64,000 nt of DNA. It comes from Motacilla alba alba (Eukaryota > Chordata > Aves > Passeriformes > Motacillidae). How positions within the stretch are numbered: position 1 is the stretch's first letter; each line of letters opens with the position of its first letter. The stretch covers positions 54,218,152-54,282,151 of the forward strand of contig NC_052017.1 of assembly GCF_015832195.1 (NCBI RefSeq). The letters run 5' to 3'. Under the pieces are notes generated by a model that was not told the DNA's origin, did not search any database, and saw only the letters and a list, made by a program, of their open reading frames with translations. Position numbers and translations under genes: made by a program. Positions 1-11,060 of the stretch are shown one piece after another.

Positions 1-250
1 AAAAGGGAGCCATAAATTCTTTTTCTCTGAAAGATTTAGGTGTCCTGTGGCTGCTATCTCGGTGCAAGTCTCCTCTTTAAAAGAAGTATCTTACATAGCA
101 TAGTTTCTATTTTAACATTATGTTATAACCTAAAACTATATTTAACACACTACTTAAGAAAATTAATACAGCATAATTTTCTAACATAACACATATAATC
201 TTCATTTTAATATTTGCAAAAAGCCAATCATAAAATATGCATTTTTCACA
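1..250 (-). mobile_element. ERV LTR, 5' part, cut by window edge
   Basis: On the minus strand this begins TGTGAAAAATGC at 250 and runs off the left edge. It is an inverted relative of the complete LTR at 4353-4941. Both share the stretches TATTAAAATGAA, TATGCTGTATTAAT and ATGTAAGATACTT in the same order. No polypurine tract lies just outside 250, so 250 is probably a true left end (solo or 5' LTR). Confidence 0.7.
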
Positions 251-846
251 GGATGCTATTGTCAATCATCTCAGGTATAGGGAGAAACAAACAAGGCTGA
301 GGGAAAGGAATGCATCCACAAGAAAGCCAAATTTAGCAGAAAATTGTCCCTGGCTGGGTTTGGTGTGGGGACACAACACCCCCCAGAGACCAGGTTTACA
401 CAGACTTCCCCCAGCTGAGGAGGGAGTAAGAGGCTTCACAGTATGGCGTAACCTCTGGTCAGATGCACTGAACATCCATCTTCCTGTACACAAACCAGCC
501 CAGCTGTGAAACCACCAGCCCCACAGGCCACATCCACAGGACATTCACGTGACAGGCAACTGAGGGGGTGTCATAATCCATCAAAGACCCCCCAAGGTGC
601 TCCCCAGACTTATTTCTGAGGCCATGCACCACAGCATTGCATGTGATGCAAAGGGATACAACCAACCCAGAATCTGCTGCAAGAGACTGTGTCAAACTGC
701 CCCCCCCCACGGGGCCGTACCTGGGCCTTCCCGCCCGGCCTGAGCATATATTAATCCACTGGATTCTATCCTTTTTGGGGGGGGACGCTCACCACCCAGA
801 AGACCAGCTGGAGAGTATCAACAGAATATAGTCGGGATCCATGGAG
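251..846. other. Unassigned, ERV-like flank
   Basis: GC-richer than the surroundings, with short open frames on both strands and runs of C and G. It resembles retroviral or LTR sequence in composition, but I cannot name a family or a gene. Confidence 0.3.
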
Positions 847-1185
847 TATTGGGATATTGGGACACAAGACAGACAATGGACTTTGGACTTGGTTAACATA
901 AGAAATTTGATAACAGGATGCCTTGGCAAAAGCAAATGGAACTTTGAAATTAGACCTAGATCGCAAGAAGATTCAATCAAATGGGTTTACTGGAAAAAGA
1001 AAATCCCATTAAACTCTGCAAGGAAGAGATGTTGTTTTATGCATAAGTTTTGTATGTGATTTTGACCTAATCATTGTAGTACACATTACTAGTCTCCCTG
1101 AAATAGTATGTAAGCATTTGTATCCCACAATAGAATTGGATTCTGATCACCCAGTCAGTCTCCCTGTCTCTCTCTATTGCTGACA
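847..1185 (+). repeat. 5' LTR of the provirus
   Basis: 339 bp, starting tattgggatattggg and ending ctattgctgaca. About 98% identical to 6346-6685. The usual TG at the left end is not intact (TA), and no convincing target-site duplication remains. Confidence 0.85.
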
Positions 1186-1187
1186 AT

Positions 1188-1205
1188 TGGTGCCTCTGTG
1201 TGAGG
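1188..1205 (+). other. Candidate primer-binding site
   Basis: TGGTGCCTCTGTGTGAGG starts 2 bp after the 5' LTR, as expected for a site matching the 3' CCA end of a tRNA. The first seven bases fit His-type sites but the rest does not, so the tRNA is unassigned. Confidence 0.45.
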
Positions 1206-1322
1206 AAATGAACTGGCCTGAGTGGCAGCAGTCAGCGAGCCCCTGGAACTGATCGTGATGGTGAGAACTGCGTCTGGGCCCAGTCTGCTGCAACTGACAG
1301 GTGAGCCAGGGGAACTAAAAAT

Positions 1323-2140
1323 ATGGGAAAGGAAATGTCCAAAGAGAGAGACGTCTATGAAATCATGCTCGCCCTTCTAGGCAGGCATAGCTCCCCCATC
1401 CCAAAGCAGGACCTTAAGTCATTTTTATTCCCATCCTGGAGAATGCTTTTTAAGATACTGGAAAAGTGAGAGCAGCTGGATGCCGTCGGGCCCCTACCCT
1501 GCTCTGGCTCTCCTCACTCTGTCTCTCCCTGCCCACTTGAAACTGGCACCTTTGATACTGAAGAGCAGCCACAGCCATCCACCTCACCCCTGCCCAGACA
1601 AAGGAGGGGAAGGCATCCTTTCTCATGGTTGTTAGGAGTTTACATCACTGACCATGGCTCTAGCAGTGAGGAGGGGGAGCCCTTCAATCCAGGGCTGATA
1701 GACTCAGATTATGAGACTGATCCATTCCCTCCTGACCCTCATTATAACTGGATGCAACTAAAGAAAAAGGCCCTTAAGGAGGAGGACCCCCAAACTTGCA
1801 GGAAATCTAGCATTTGAAAAAGGACTGTTTTGAAAAGGGGGAGACCAGATCCAAAACTCCCGCTGTTTGCCCTCGGTGCCGTAATCAATGTCGGTCCAAG
1901 TATGACTTTGAAGGGCGTCCTTTGGCCCCCCCAGAGCCAAAGTGCAAAGCACGGCACCACACAAAGACACAGATGCCCCAGCCAGTGCCTCAGAAGGACC
2001 ACTGCAAGCCTCAGCCCAGCCGCTGCCCCAAGCAGCCTTTGCCGGACCACAGGCAGCCCTGGCCAGACCACTGTCGCTGACCCACATGGAGCCACCCCAG
2101 GGAGCTCTGGACTGGACATGTCAAACAATACCACCGTAAT
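1323..2140 (+). pseudogene. ERV gag remnant
   Basis: An ATG followed by Gly (myristoylation-type start) at 1323 opens a 48-codon frame ending at a stop at 1467-1469, with matrix-like composition. A further frame at 1629-1817 is acidic and proline-rich, like the middle of class II gag. Downstream pieces to about 2140 are Cys/Pro-rich but lack a clear zinc-knuckle. Several frame changes and stops show decay. Confidence 0.55.
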
Positions 2141-2329
2141 GTTACTTTATTCATCTGTTCATTTGCTTCCCACAGGAGTTTTCGGACCACCTGGACAGCG
2201 CATGCGTACTTTGTTTGTTGGTTCTCCCTGGAGCTATTGAGTCTGACTCATGGCATGGATCCCCCAGCTGCCCTGTGTAGTCCCGGCCAGGAGTCATATA
2301 GCCCAACTCATATTTTTCCCAGCAGCACC

Positions 2330-2752
2330 CCTATCTGCATCCTCGATAACTGAGAAGAGGGAGGGAGGTTTTGATTCCACAGGGGTCCCACAGATTTTAT
2401 GGACACAACGTATTACATCTGAGCGTCTAACATGCATGTGCAAAGTGACTCTGAAAGGCAGAGACACTCCTAATAGGACTCATCGGATACAGGAGCCAAT
2501 GTGACTGTTACCTCAAAATGCCAATGACCCAGGGAGTGGCAACTAATGACTGTGCCTCAGGTACTCCTGGGCATGAGTGGGAATCTTCAAAGCCTGCAAA
2601 GCCATCACTGGGTGCAAATAACAGGGCCTGATGGGCAGATAGCCACAGTTAAACTTTTTGTGCTGTCTGTCCCCCTGGATTTGTGGGGGAGCAACGTGTT
2701 AACACAGTGGGGAATTTTTGTGCATTCAGATTTTGTAAAGGAGTCATGGTGA
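2330..2752 (+). pseudogene. ERV protease remnant
   Basis: A frame ending at 2504 resembles the segment leading into a class II retroviral protease. The catalytic Asp-Thr-Gly-Ala codons are visible at 2486-2497 but in a different frame. A stop follows, and the C-terminal protease-like part is open again at 2546-2752. One frameshift and at least one stop inactivate it. Reverse transcriptase sequence does not follow. Confidence 0.6.
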
Positions 2753-3009
2753 CACTCGACACCCCCACACTGGTCCCTGGCTGAAGTGCCCCAGGTGCTT
2801 TCAATCATTGGAAAGAGCAGCAGCTACCAAAGGGACACTTGATACAGATCTAAAGCCCTGAAGGACACCTAACCCTGGTCAAACAGATTATATTATCAGT
2901 CACTTGGCTTTTTTTAACAACATATTTTGTTGTGAATTTTTCGGTACAGGTATTTAGTACTATATAACTATATCTCTTTTTGTTTTAGCCTTTTTGTATT
3001 TTCAGGGTT

Positions 3010-3418
3010 CCCAGACGACTGAAGGAATGATGAATCTGACTCCATGTTCTTAGAAGGGAGGGTAATTTATTATTTTATGATACTATATTATATTAAAGAA
3101 TACCATACTAAACTATACTAAAGAATACAGAAAGGATACTTACAGAAAACTAAAGAGATAATAATGAAAACTCATGACTCCTCCAGAGTCCCGACACAGC
3201 TTGACCATGACTGGTCATTAAGTCAAAACAATTCACATGAAACCAATGAAACAACCATCTGTTAGATAAACAATCTCCAAACACATTCCACATGTGAGCA
3301 CAACACAGGAGAAGCGATGAGATAATATTGTTTTCCTTATTCTCTGAGGCTCCTCAGCTTCCCAGGAGAAGAATCCTGGGCAAAAGAGATTTTTTTTCCA
3401 GAAAATATGACAGTGACA
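3010..3418 (-). mobile_element. Nested solo LTR (class II-like)
   Basis: On the minus strand it begins TGTCACTGTCATATTTTCTG at 3418. The long AT-rich tract with gatactatattatattaaag and the block ending gtgaca match an LTR family I associate with bird genomes. The left boundary is uncertain and no clean duplication was found. Confidence 0.5.
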
Positions 3419-3559
3419 GGCTTTCAATGTTTATATCCCATTACTCTTATTAAGCCAAAAACTGGCATAGTTCACTGAGAGTAATTAGATAAGTCATAAA
3501 TTCAAGATTCTTTATCTCACATTCCAAACAAACCTTGAACTTTATATGCAGTAATTATT

Positions 3560-4260
3560 TAAGACTTAACTCCACTGTCAGCTTTATTAAGTGCTTGCTT
3601 TTTACTCCATAGTTCTAACAAGGTGTTTTATTGCAAATATTTCAGTACAATTGTTTACTTGTGTCTGGAAAATTAATTCACAAACATCAGAGGTTTATGT
3701 CCAAAAAGGAGACAGAGGAGTCCTTTTACTTTATTTGAATAAAGGGAGAGGCCATGGGATATTCCCCTGGGGTCTTGCAAATTTTTGGAGGATGCAGCCT
3801 CCCTTTTTATCCTAATTTCCTGGCCGCATTTCCCTTCTCTCTTTCCCCATTGGCTGAGGTACTTGAGAGGTACAGACTTCCTGAAATGCGTGATACTCAA
3901 GATTTCCATCCAATTATGACCCTCCCTTTTCATTTTTAATTCTTATGGAGTTTAGGGTTCTTCCCCATTGTTTCTTTCATCTTTCATTATCCAATTTCAT
4001 TTATCCGCAAACCTAAAGTTTATTTGTAAAAGCAAATATCTTTTTCCATTCATCTATCAGTGGAATCCTTCCCATTGTTTCATTTATCTCTCAGTGCCAG
4101 TTTTATCTACCAGCCTGTTTGTAAAGATAAATCTGTCATTCCTCTCACTTGCATGTTGTTTGTTGTGATGTTTGATTGTTATATGACAAATTTTCAGTAA
4201 CCTTTTTGTAATAATAGATTTTAAATAAAGTGATTCTTGTTAAGATTGATTTTTGTTTAG
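3560..4260 (-). mobile_element. LTR-like sequence, minus orientation
   Basis: Contains a minus-strand AATAAA in ctttattcaaataaag (about 3730-3745), followed toward lower coordinates by U5-like sequence, and a CT-rich upstream part. It resembles an avian ERV LTR, but neither end could be fixed. Confidence 0.35.
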
Positions 4261-4352
4261 TCTCAGTGATGTTAACTTAAGGTTCTTTAAGATATATTTA
4301 TTAAGGTTAAGTTTTAGTGAAGCTGATTTTAAGTTTTGTCAAAGTATACCTG

Positions 4353-4941
4353 CGTGAAAAATGTGTATTATATGATTTGCTTTTCACAAATATTAAAATG
4401 AATACTATATATGTTATGTTGGAAAGTTATGCTGTATTAATCCTTTTCTTGTAGCGCTACACTAATCTTTTAAAGTAGTGTGATGAATATAGTTTTAAGC
4501 TACAGTAACTATGTGATGTAAGATACTTTTTCTGACTAGATCAAGGAGAGATAACAGTAACAAGACACCAAAAATTCAAGAGAAGAGTTATTGCCTCCTT
4601 ATTGGGAAGAATCAGACTTTGAGGGACCAAGACGGTTGATTTACAAGATGAGGGGGTTTTGACAATAACCAGAAAACACCCTTTGTTTGAAAAGAAGTTT
4701 TGCATCATGTATAAGATATATAAATATGCAACAGGCTATTGCTTTTAAGAGTTAATCCTTTGTTAGCAAAGTGTGTTCTGTGGCAGAGCAGAGCACCCAG
4801 ACGTCTGTAATTCTTTGCTTTTTTATTGTCCTTTATGGTCCTAACTCTAATTGTCCAAATTCTTATTACACTAATTTTTATAACTATTTTATTACTATTA
4901 AACTTCTAAAATTTTAAAACAAGTGATTAGTGTTTTTCACA
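4353..4941 (+). mobile_element. Complete solo LTR with 4-bp target duplication
   Basis: 589 bp. The left end CGTGAAAAATG (TG mutated to CG) pairs with the right end TTTTTCACA. It is flanked on both sides by CCTG (4349-4352 and 4942-4945). A TATA-like tatataaata lies near 4717 and ATTAAA at 4897-4902. It is inverted relative to the copy at 1-250. A 4-bp duplication is typical of class I ERVs. Confidence 0.75.
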
Positions 4942-5930
4942 CCTGTTTGTGTTGTAAGATATAATTCCTTTGCTGTGTCATACAAGTGAATGACATAAGG
5001 TCTGAATGAATTTTTGTTAAAATTTGCTCATTTCAATTACAAGATAGCACTATTTTGCTATAGAAATAAGAATAATTTTTGCTATTTTATTTTTTATAAG
5101 CAGCACTGAAGAATGAGTAACAATTTTCTGAGTTATTTAATGCTTTCTTTTTTACTTTTTGGCTTTAATGTCATATATGTTTAAAAAAATAACCTCAATT
5201 TCTTAAGACAGTTTCTACTGATATATAAGTAACCCCGATTATGTTGTTAATCTTATAATGTGAATTCACTGACTTTTTATAACAGTACTTTATTCATTTG
5301 CTATTTGTCTGTGGTACCACTGACTAACTATAAATGAGAAAGCCAGATACTTTACAAACCTTCACTTACTGTTGTATAGCTATTTATAAGACATAAATTA
5401 TTTTCCTAACTACTATTACTATAGAGGTTTCCAAAATATATTAAAGAGACTCTTCCAGTTAAAAGCCTAGACCCTCACCAAGCCCTGGCCTTAACTAGTA
5501 GAGAAATTTTTCTACACTAAAACTATATTCAAGTAATTTTGACTTGCTAAATTTGGACCTGTAATAGCTAAACCTCCTTTTAAGGTGAACTTGGAAATCA
5601 TGGAAACCCAGGAATGAGTTCCCAAGCCCCCACATTAAAAAACAAAGCTTGCCAATTACTACATACACTAAGTACAATATTTAAGAAATTGATAATGTAT
5701 TGTATTAAATCACCATTCTATTTTTTATGTGCTACTAATTGTATCTATTATCTGATTTATTTTTACTTAGGGCAAGTTTTTAGTTTTCTTATATATTGTT
5801 ATGCTTTTATGTTGCCTTCATGGTCATAATGAGAAACACACGTTATTTAAAACCAAAAAACTTAGGGGGGGATTATAGCTTCTCCAGAACTTCACACAAG
5901 GATTTTTTTTGAAAGCAAATTAAATCATAT
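4942..5930. other. Unassigned AT-rich interior of the provirus
   Basis: No recognisable gene. A G-run (ttaggggggga, about 5862-5872) resembles a polypurine tract but has no LTR behind it. Confidence 0.3.
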
Positions 5931-5935
5931 CAAAT

Positions 5936-6166
5936 TTGATCCCTTGCCCTCCTGAAACACCCTTGGAACCCCAAGTATTAGAATTCCTGGATTCTGTGAA
6001 ATTGGATTTTTGTGTTAATTTTAAATACACAGGAAAGAATCAGTCTAAAAATGTTTCTCCCTATCACCCTGTGTATAAGAATCATACCTTTTGCTGCAAT
6101 TACATTTCAGACAGTCTTTATAAATCCAGTAATGTGGCTGCCATCAGGAATGTTTTTAGTTTATAA
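5936..6166 (+). pseudogene. Possible ERV env fragment
   Basis: A 76-codon open frame with several Cys and Asn-x-Ser/Thr sites lies where env would be expected, upstream of the 3' LTR. Homology is not certain and the frame is short. Confidence 0.3.
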
Positions 6167-6329
6167 AGATCAAGCCTGAGCCTTTTAGTGGCTGGAGTTT
6201 TTTAGCTAAAAGATTCTTTTTAAGATAGGTATGTATGTGATAATTTTGACAATAATTGTATTATTCATTATATCTTTCAATCTGTACATAGATTAATTAT
6301 TAAGGCAATTAAAGGAGTTGTTTTGATTG

Positions 6330-6345
6330 AAAGGAAAGGGGGAGA
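6330..6345 (+). other. Polypurine tract of the provirus
   Basis: aaaggaaagggggaga directly precedes the 3' LTR, the normal place for the plus-strand primer. Confidence 0.7.
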
Positions 6346-6685
6346 TATTGGGATATTGGGACACAAGACAGACAATGAACTTTGGACTTGGTTAACATAA
6401 GAGATTTGATAACAGGATGCCTTGGCAAAAGCAAATGGAACTTTGAAAATTAGACCTAGATCGCAAGAAGATTCAATCAAATGGGTTTACTGGAAAAAGA
6501 AAATCCCATTAAACTCTGCAAGGAAGAGATGTTGTTATATGCATAAGTTTTGTATGTGATTTTGACCTAATCATTGTAGTACACGTTACTAGTCTCCCTG
6601 AAATAGCATGTAAGCATTTGTATCCCACAATAGAATTGGATTCTGATCACCCAGTCAGTCTCCCTGTCTCTCTCTATTGCCGACA
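6346..6685 (+). repeat. 3' LTR of the provirus
   Basis: 340 bp, a direct repeat of 847-1185 with about 6 substitutions and one extra A. Confidence 0.85.
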
Positions 6686-7048
6686 CAGAGTGGTGATATT
6701 TTCTTTAATATGTCTCTCTTTCTGTCCCCCACCTATTTTCTACTTCTTTGCCTTTCTTTCTGTACTTCCTCCTTGTCTTTCTCTCTCTCTCTCTCTCATA
6801 TTTACTATTAAATAAAATCCATACTATTGACTTTGGCATACAGTCTCATTTGCACCTTAATTTAGGCAGAAGCATTTGTAATAATTAAAAAAAACTAGAC
6901 CGTAACAATTCTGTTTCATAGATTCCAGAAACTGTGATGCAGAGAAATAGTCTAATTTATTCCTAAATTGTAACTTTCTCTATTCTGCATACATCAGTTT
7001 GCTATAGATGGATAATGATTGCCTCTCACAATTAAGGGATGAATATTG
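6686..7048. other. Unassigned stretch with CT-rich tract
   Basis: Contains a (CT)n-rich segment (about 6778-6798). No gene or repeat family recognised. Confidence 0.4.
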
Positions 7049-7536
7049 TGTGAATATTAAGAGAAGCTTTATTGAGGTATAGTTATGTTATTGTAGTTTA
7101 GATGTCCTCTGTTCTCCCCATAGTTCTGTTTTCCTGCCCTGTATTGTTGCCATCAGACAGCCGGGGTGGTCTAGGACAGATAAAAAGAAGGCGTGCAGGT
7201 GTCCCTTGCTTGGGGCAGTTGGGAATGGAAAAGCTGGTTGCTTAGGGGGGCGGCATGGCAACACCTGAACTCCAATCAAGTTCCAAGAAAGCATTTTCCA
7301 CTGATAAATGGCAAAGAAGAGCTGACTGACAGACTTTGGGAGGGGCCAAGGTTGGCTACTCCCCCCCCCAGGGGTATAAAAGACTCAGCATCCATCTTGA
7401 AGACAAGCCAGACATGTGGTATACAGCTACAAGGGCAGTTTCCAGGCCTGTTTTTCCTTATTTAGTAATTTTGTTGTATTTTTTTTACGGTTAATAAACC
7501 TTTTATAATTTTTAAAGTGAGTAGTCGTCTCTCACA
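7049..7536 (+). mobile_element. Solo ERV LTR
   Basis: Ends TGTGA and TCACA are inverted. A TATA box (tataaaag, about 7375) and AATAAA (about 7492) are about 115 bp apart, with U5-like ttaaagtgagtagtcgtctctcaca at the end. The U5 resembles the minus-strand LTR at 63731-64000. The left boundary and target duplication are unclear. Confidence 0.55.
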
Positions 7537-7799
7537 AGTTTCATAAATTTGATGCCATGGAAGGAAAGTGAGCATATTCCTGAATGACCTATCAAATTAT
7601 ACAGTACTGTAAGTGGGAAAAATACTTCCTGATTATCTTTAAAATAGCTGCTTATTTTGATGGTGGCAAATGTTATTCAGTATATTTCTTTAAAAATCTA
7701 TTACGCTATAACTTAGTGACTTTTCTCAACTGTGTTCTGCTGGGTGCAGCATCTCCAGTGATGTGGTTTTAGATCTTCTGTTTTTTAGCTAAAGGAATC
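7537..7799. other. Unassigned AT-rich stretch
   Basis: No gene or repeat recognised. Confidence 0.4.
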
Positions 7800-8480
7800 A
7801 TACATATGTTATAGGTAAAAATTGAGAGAACCAATTTAATAAAAAAATGAAAAATAGAATTTATTTTGTGACCGCTATACTGTCCCGATAGACAACCAAT
7901 CCAGACACAGCGCTGAGCCCGGGATCAGAGCTGGGTGAACACTGGCCTGACTTCTATCACATCAAGCCCCCATGGTTTAGTCTGTCTGGTGAGCCTCAGT
8001 TATATATTATTTTTCTTGCCCGGAGCTAGGTTTATTTTGTTTCTTTCTCTTTCTCTGAATATTCATGCGGTCCTCATCCCCTGTCCGGTGTTAAAAGAAT
8101 TCTATCTTTGAGTAGACAGAGCAGTGTCCGGGGAAGCATTCGAATATTCATGTAGTCCTCTGTCCTCCATTTGGGTGTTGGAGGAATCCTGTCTCCTGCT
8201 CGGGCAAAGCTGCCTTGGGACAAATAATACACGTCCGGGGAACAGATACATGTAAAATATGAGTTACTGGAACTGAGCATTCACATGCTAGTTGAGTTAC
8301 TGGAACTGAGCTGCCCTTGGTTATCTATGGTCGGTCGTTATTGGTCAATAATGGCTTGGGCTCTGGGACTGGCTCAGAATTTCCATAGGAGCTACTCCCT
8401 TCACTTGCTAATTTGGACTCCTATTAAGTGAACACCTGTGAGTGCTACAATCTAGTGAGGTAACTGGTTTCTCAACTCTT
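7800..8480 (-). mobile_element. LTR-like repeat with internal tandem copies
   Basis: A minus-strand AATAAA lies near 7857. It contains two related copies of aatattcatg-plus-cctc (about 8056 and 8142) and an exact 18-bp direct repeat (8261-8278 and 8294-8311). Composition and layout fit an ERV U3, but the family and ends are unknown. Confidence 0.35.
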
Positions 8481-8839
8481 GTGTGAGATTTCTAAAAACC
8501 TGGGTGCTTTCTGTAACATAGTCTAAAGCATGATTCAATATATATTTCCCTAAGTACAAATATATTTATATGAGCACAAATTTGATACATTTATTACACA
8601 TATTAGGGTTTTTTTTAGCTCTTCCCAACTCAGTGTCTCAAGATCTTTACATGAATTCTTGCCCCTGCTGATTAGAAATTATTAAGCAAAATAATTTGCT
8701 GTTTCTTAGTGTTTAGGGGAAAATATTAATATAAGAATAAGAAAAATCCCAGTAGTCCTAGTTGTGTTTTACGGCTGTAGATCTCACAACAACTAAGAAG
8801 CAACTAAATAAGCAGTCATTCCTTTAAACTTGTTGGGCT

Positions 8840-10864
8840 TTAGGATTCCACCTTTTGTTTCTTTCTCTCAAGGAATTTTCTCCTATATGTGCTGCTAGGA
8901 GACAATAACAACCGGGTATTTAAGAGAGACAAAAGAAGTTGCTAAGCTCAGGGGAGGAGGGCAAGTGGCTTCACTCCTCTAATTTGAGGGTTTCTCTTGA
9001 AGGGGCAGAGATGCTTGAGAACTGGGCGAAGAAAAAAGGGGCTGGGGCAGCTGATAGCTCCCTTTTGCTCTCTCAGCATTCAGAGGGGAATGAGGCTGCA
9101 GTCATTGTGGGAAGAAACTTCCACCACTGTGGGATTCTGTCTTCTACTGCCTTCTACTGCGAGTGGAGCTCTGCTCCTTAGAGCGGCCGTTGCATTGGGA
9201 CTGTTATGAATAGAGTCAAAATTCATAAAATAGTAAATGTTATAGTGAATGTAATATGGTTATAAATGCAAAGTATGATATAAATAAGTTAGAAATAGTT
9301 ACAAGAATTAAGAAGTTGAACTTTACCATGAGGAATCTTGTCTGAGCATGTTTTAAAAAACCAAGGAAAAGCAGCCTACAAGATTGGGAAGCTGGCCGAC
9401 ACACACATACCACACAGAAGGACTACATTTGCATGTGAAGTAAAAACAGCAACACAGAGTTTTGAGGTTTTAGCTGAGTAAAGAATTACGCCATCAGCAG
9501 CACACCTGGCGACCGGAGGGAGGAGGGTAATACAGTTGAGGAAAATCCATTCAGGCTTGTAATCTGTTTCTGGGAAATCTCTTAACATGTAAGAGATTTC
9601 CAGTAAGGGACTGTTTGACTTGTATATCTCCCCACACATAGAGTTTTGTGTATTGCAAATATGGTTCTTTCGAGTTCTATCTAGCACAAGACAAGAAGTC
9701 GATGAATTATTCCCAAGATATCGAGAGCTGGACCATCCTTCATCTGATAGCATTATCCTGGACCAGAGAAGCTTTTTGGACTTACTTGATTAAGAAAAGG
9801 ACAAAGGACAACCTGGCCTGCAGCAAGAAAAAGAGTATAAGAACTGAACTCAAAATCGCAGTGGTGTGCCGCTCCACTCTGAGGCATCCAGGGCTCAGAG
9901 CTGCGTAGCATGTCACCCAGGGTCTATTCCCAGGCTAGACTCTGTCCGATTCGTGGCTGACTGAGATTTTGTCATTCGATCGTGAAATAAATTTTACGCT
10001 TTGGTATTTTATCATAATTTGGCTCTTGCAAATTATTGATTCGATTTGATTGACAATTTCATACATAACAGAACCTTATTAACACCCTACCTCACTGAAA
10101 AAGGACTTTCACCATCCACTCAGGTGCCTCAGGGGAAAACCCGGGATCCCTGAGCCCCTTCCCCCTCTGAGGAAGCCTCTTTTTTCTGGCTGTGTTCAGG
10201 CCGAGTCCACCAGCCACTGCCCAGTCCCCACTGGTTTTTGCCACTGCTCCTAGTTTTCTTTGCTACACTGTAACTCACACCCCTGCCCGGCCAGGAAGCT
10301 GTGGAGTTCTGATACATCTCATCTACCACCTCAGGACTTTGCTCACCCCTGCCTTCCCAGCTTGCCACTCTGAGGTTCCTGCTACAGCTCCTTTCGCTTT
10401 CCAGAGGGGGCAGAGGGATCAGCTGAGTGACTTTCTAAGGGAAGGCCCCTCTCCATCCCTTCCTGCCGGCTGTGTCCGCCATTACCGCATGGAGAGAGGC
10501 GGCCGAAGCTCGCGCCCCAGCGCCCCCTGCAGCTGCAGGGGAATCCTCGCACCTGCCCTGCCTGGCCAGGAGCCAACAGCGCCCCTGGCGGCTGTGACTG
10601 TAACTGCACCAAAGGGGAAAGCGCCTGCAGCCAGTGACGGCTGTCACCGGGGTTCTGTTCTGTTCTGTTTGTCGTCGCTCCCACTGTTGCCTTGTTATCC
10701 ACATACAAACTAGTAAAGAACTGTTATTTGTTTTCTTATATCTTTGCCTGAAAGCCCCTTAATTTCAAAATCATAATAACTTGGAGGATAGGGGGTCATA
10801 TTTTCCATTCCAAGGGAGGCTCCTGTCTTCCTTAGCAGATACCTTGGTCTTTCAAACCAAGACA
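8840..10864 (-). mobile_element. Long LTR-like repeat split by a nested LTR
   Basis: On the minus strand it begins at 10864 (tgtcttggtttgaaagacc) and aligns along its length with the + strand copy at 62658-63660. Shared blocks include actagtaaagaactgt, atatctttgcctga, ccaagggaggct and agtgaggtag. The copy is interrupted at 9202-10070 by another LTR and resumes at 9201 down to about 8840. I associate this family with songbird ERVL-type LTRs, from memory only. Confidence 0.6.
9202..10070 (+). mobile_element. Nested solo LTR, 869 bp
   Basis: Perfect inverted ends TGTTATG and CATAACA. TATA-like tataag at 9836 and AATAAA at 9986-9991, about 150 bp apart, set the + orientation. It is flanked by GGAC and GAAC, a 4-bp duplication with one mismatch. 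It lies inside the repeat at 8840-10864. Confidence 0.8.
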
Positions 10865-10959
10865 GACCTTTCTATTGTGAGCTGGGCAAGATAAGAAGAA
10901 AACTAACCTTGCGTTTGCAGGAAATTGGATAGGATCACTGTTCCTCATAAAAATACCAA

Positions 10960-11060
10960 TGGAAGCACTAAGATGCATATGGGTGACCCGGACACTGGAA
11001 GATCTAGGAATAGAGCCTAGGTCTCCTTCAAAACCAGCCAAATCCTCTGCTGTGAAGCAG
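10960..11060 (-). repeat. Possible old tRNA-derived SINE fragment (MIR-like)
   Basis: The string ggaatagagcctaggtctcc and its neighbours look like the reverse complement of a tRNA-type SINE head. The match is weak and from memory. Confidence 0.25.

Larger units (their letters stand above)
847..6685 (+). mobile_element. Defective class-II-like endogenous retrovirus with paired LTRs
   Basis: Two directly repeated LTRs (847-1185 and 6346-6685) differ at about 6 substitutions and one indel in 339 bp. Between them lie a primer-binding-like site, broken gag and protease pieces, a possible env fragment, and a purine tract before the 3' LTR. No reverse transcriptase or integrase was recognised. The middle (about 2880-5930) is mostly other LTR sequence. 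The element cannot be functional. Confidence 0.8.

Noticed and set aside
5862..5872. G-run resembling a second polypurine tract
   Set aside because: No LTR start follows, and the real tract lies at 6330-6345.
10192..10713. 173-codon open frame
   Set aside because: Lies in the GC-rich part of the LTR-like repeat 8840-10864. The second copy of the repeat does not keep the frame.
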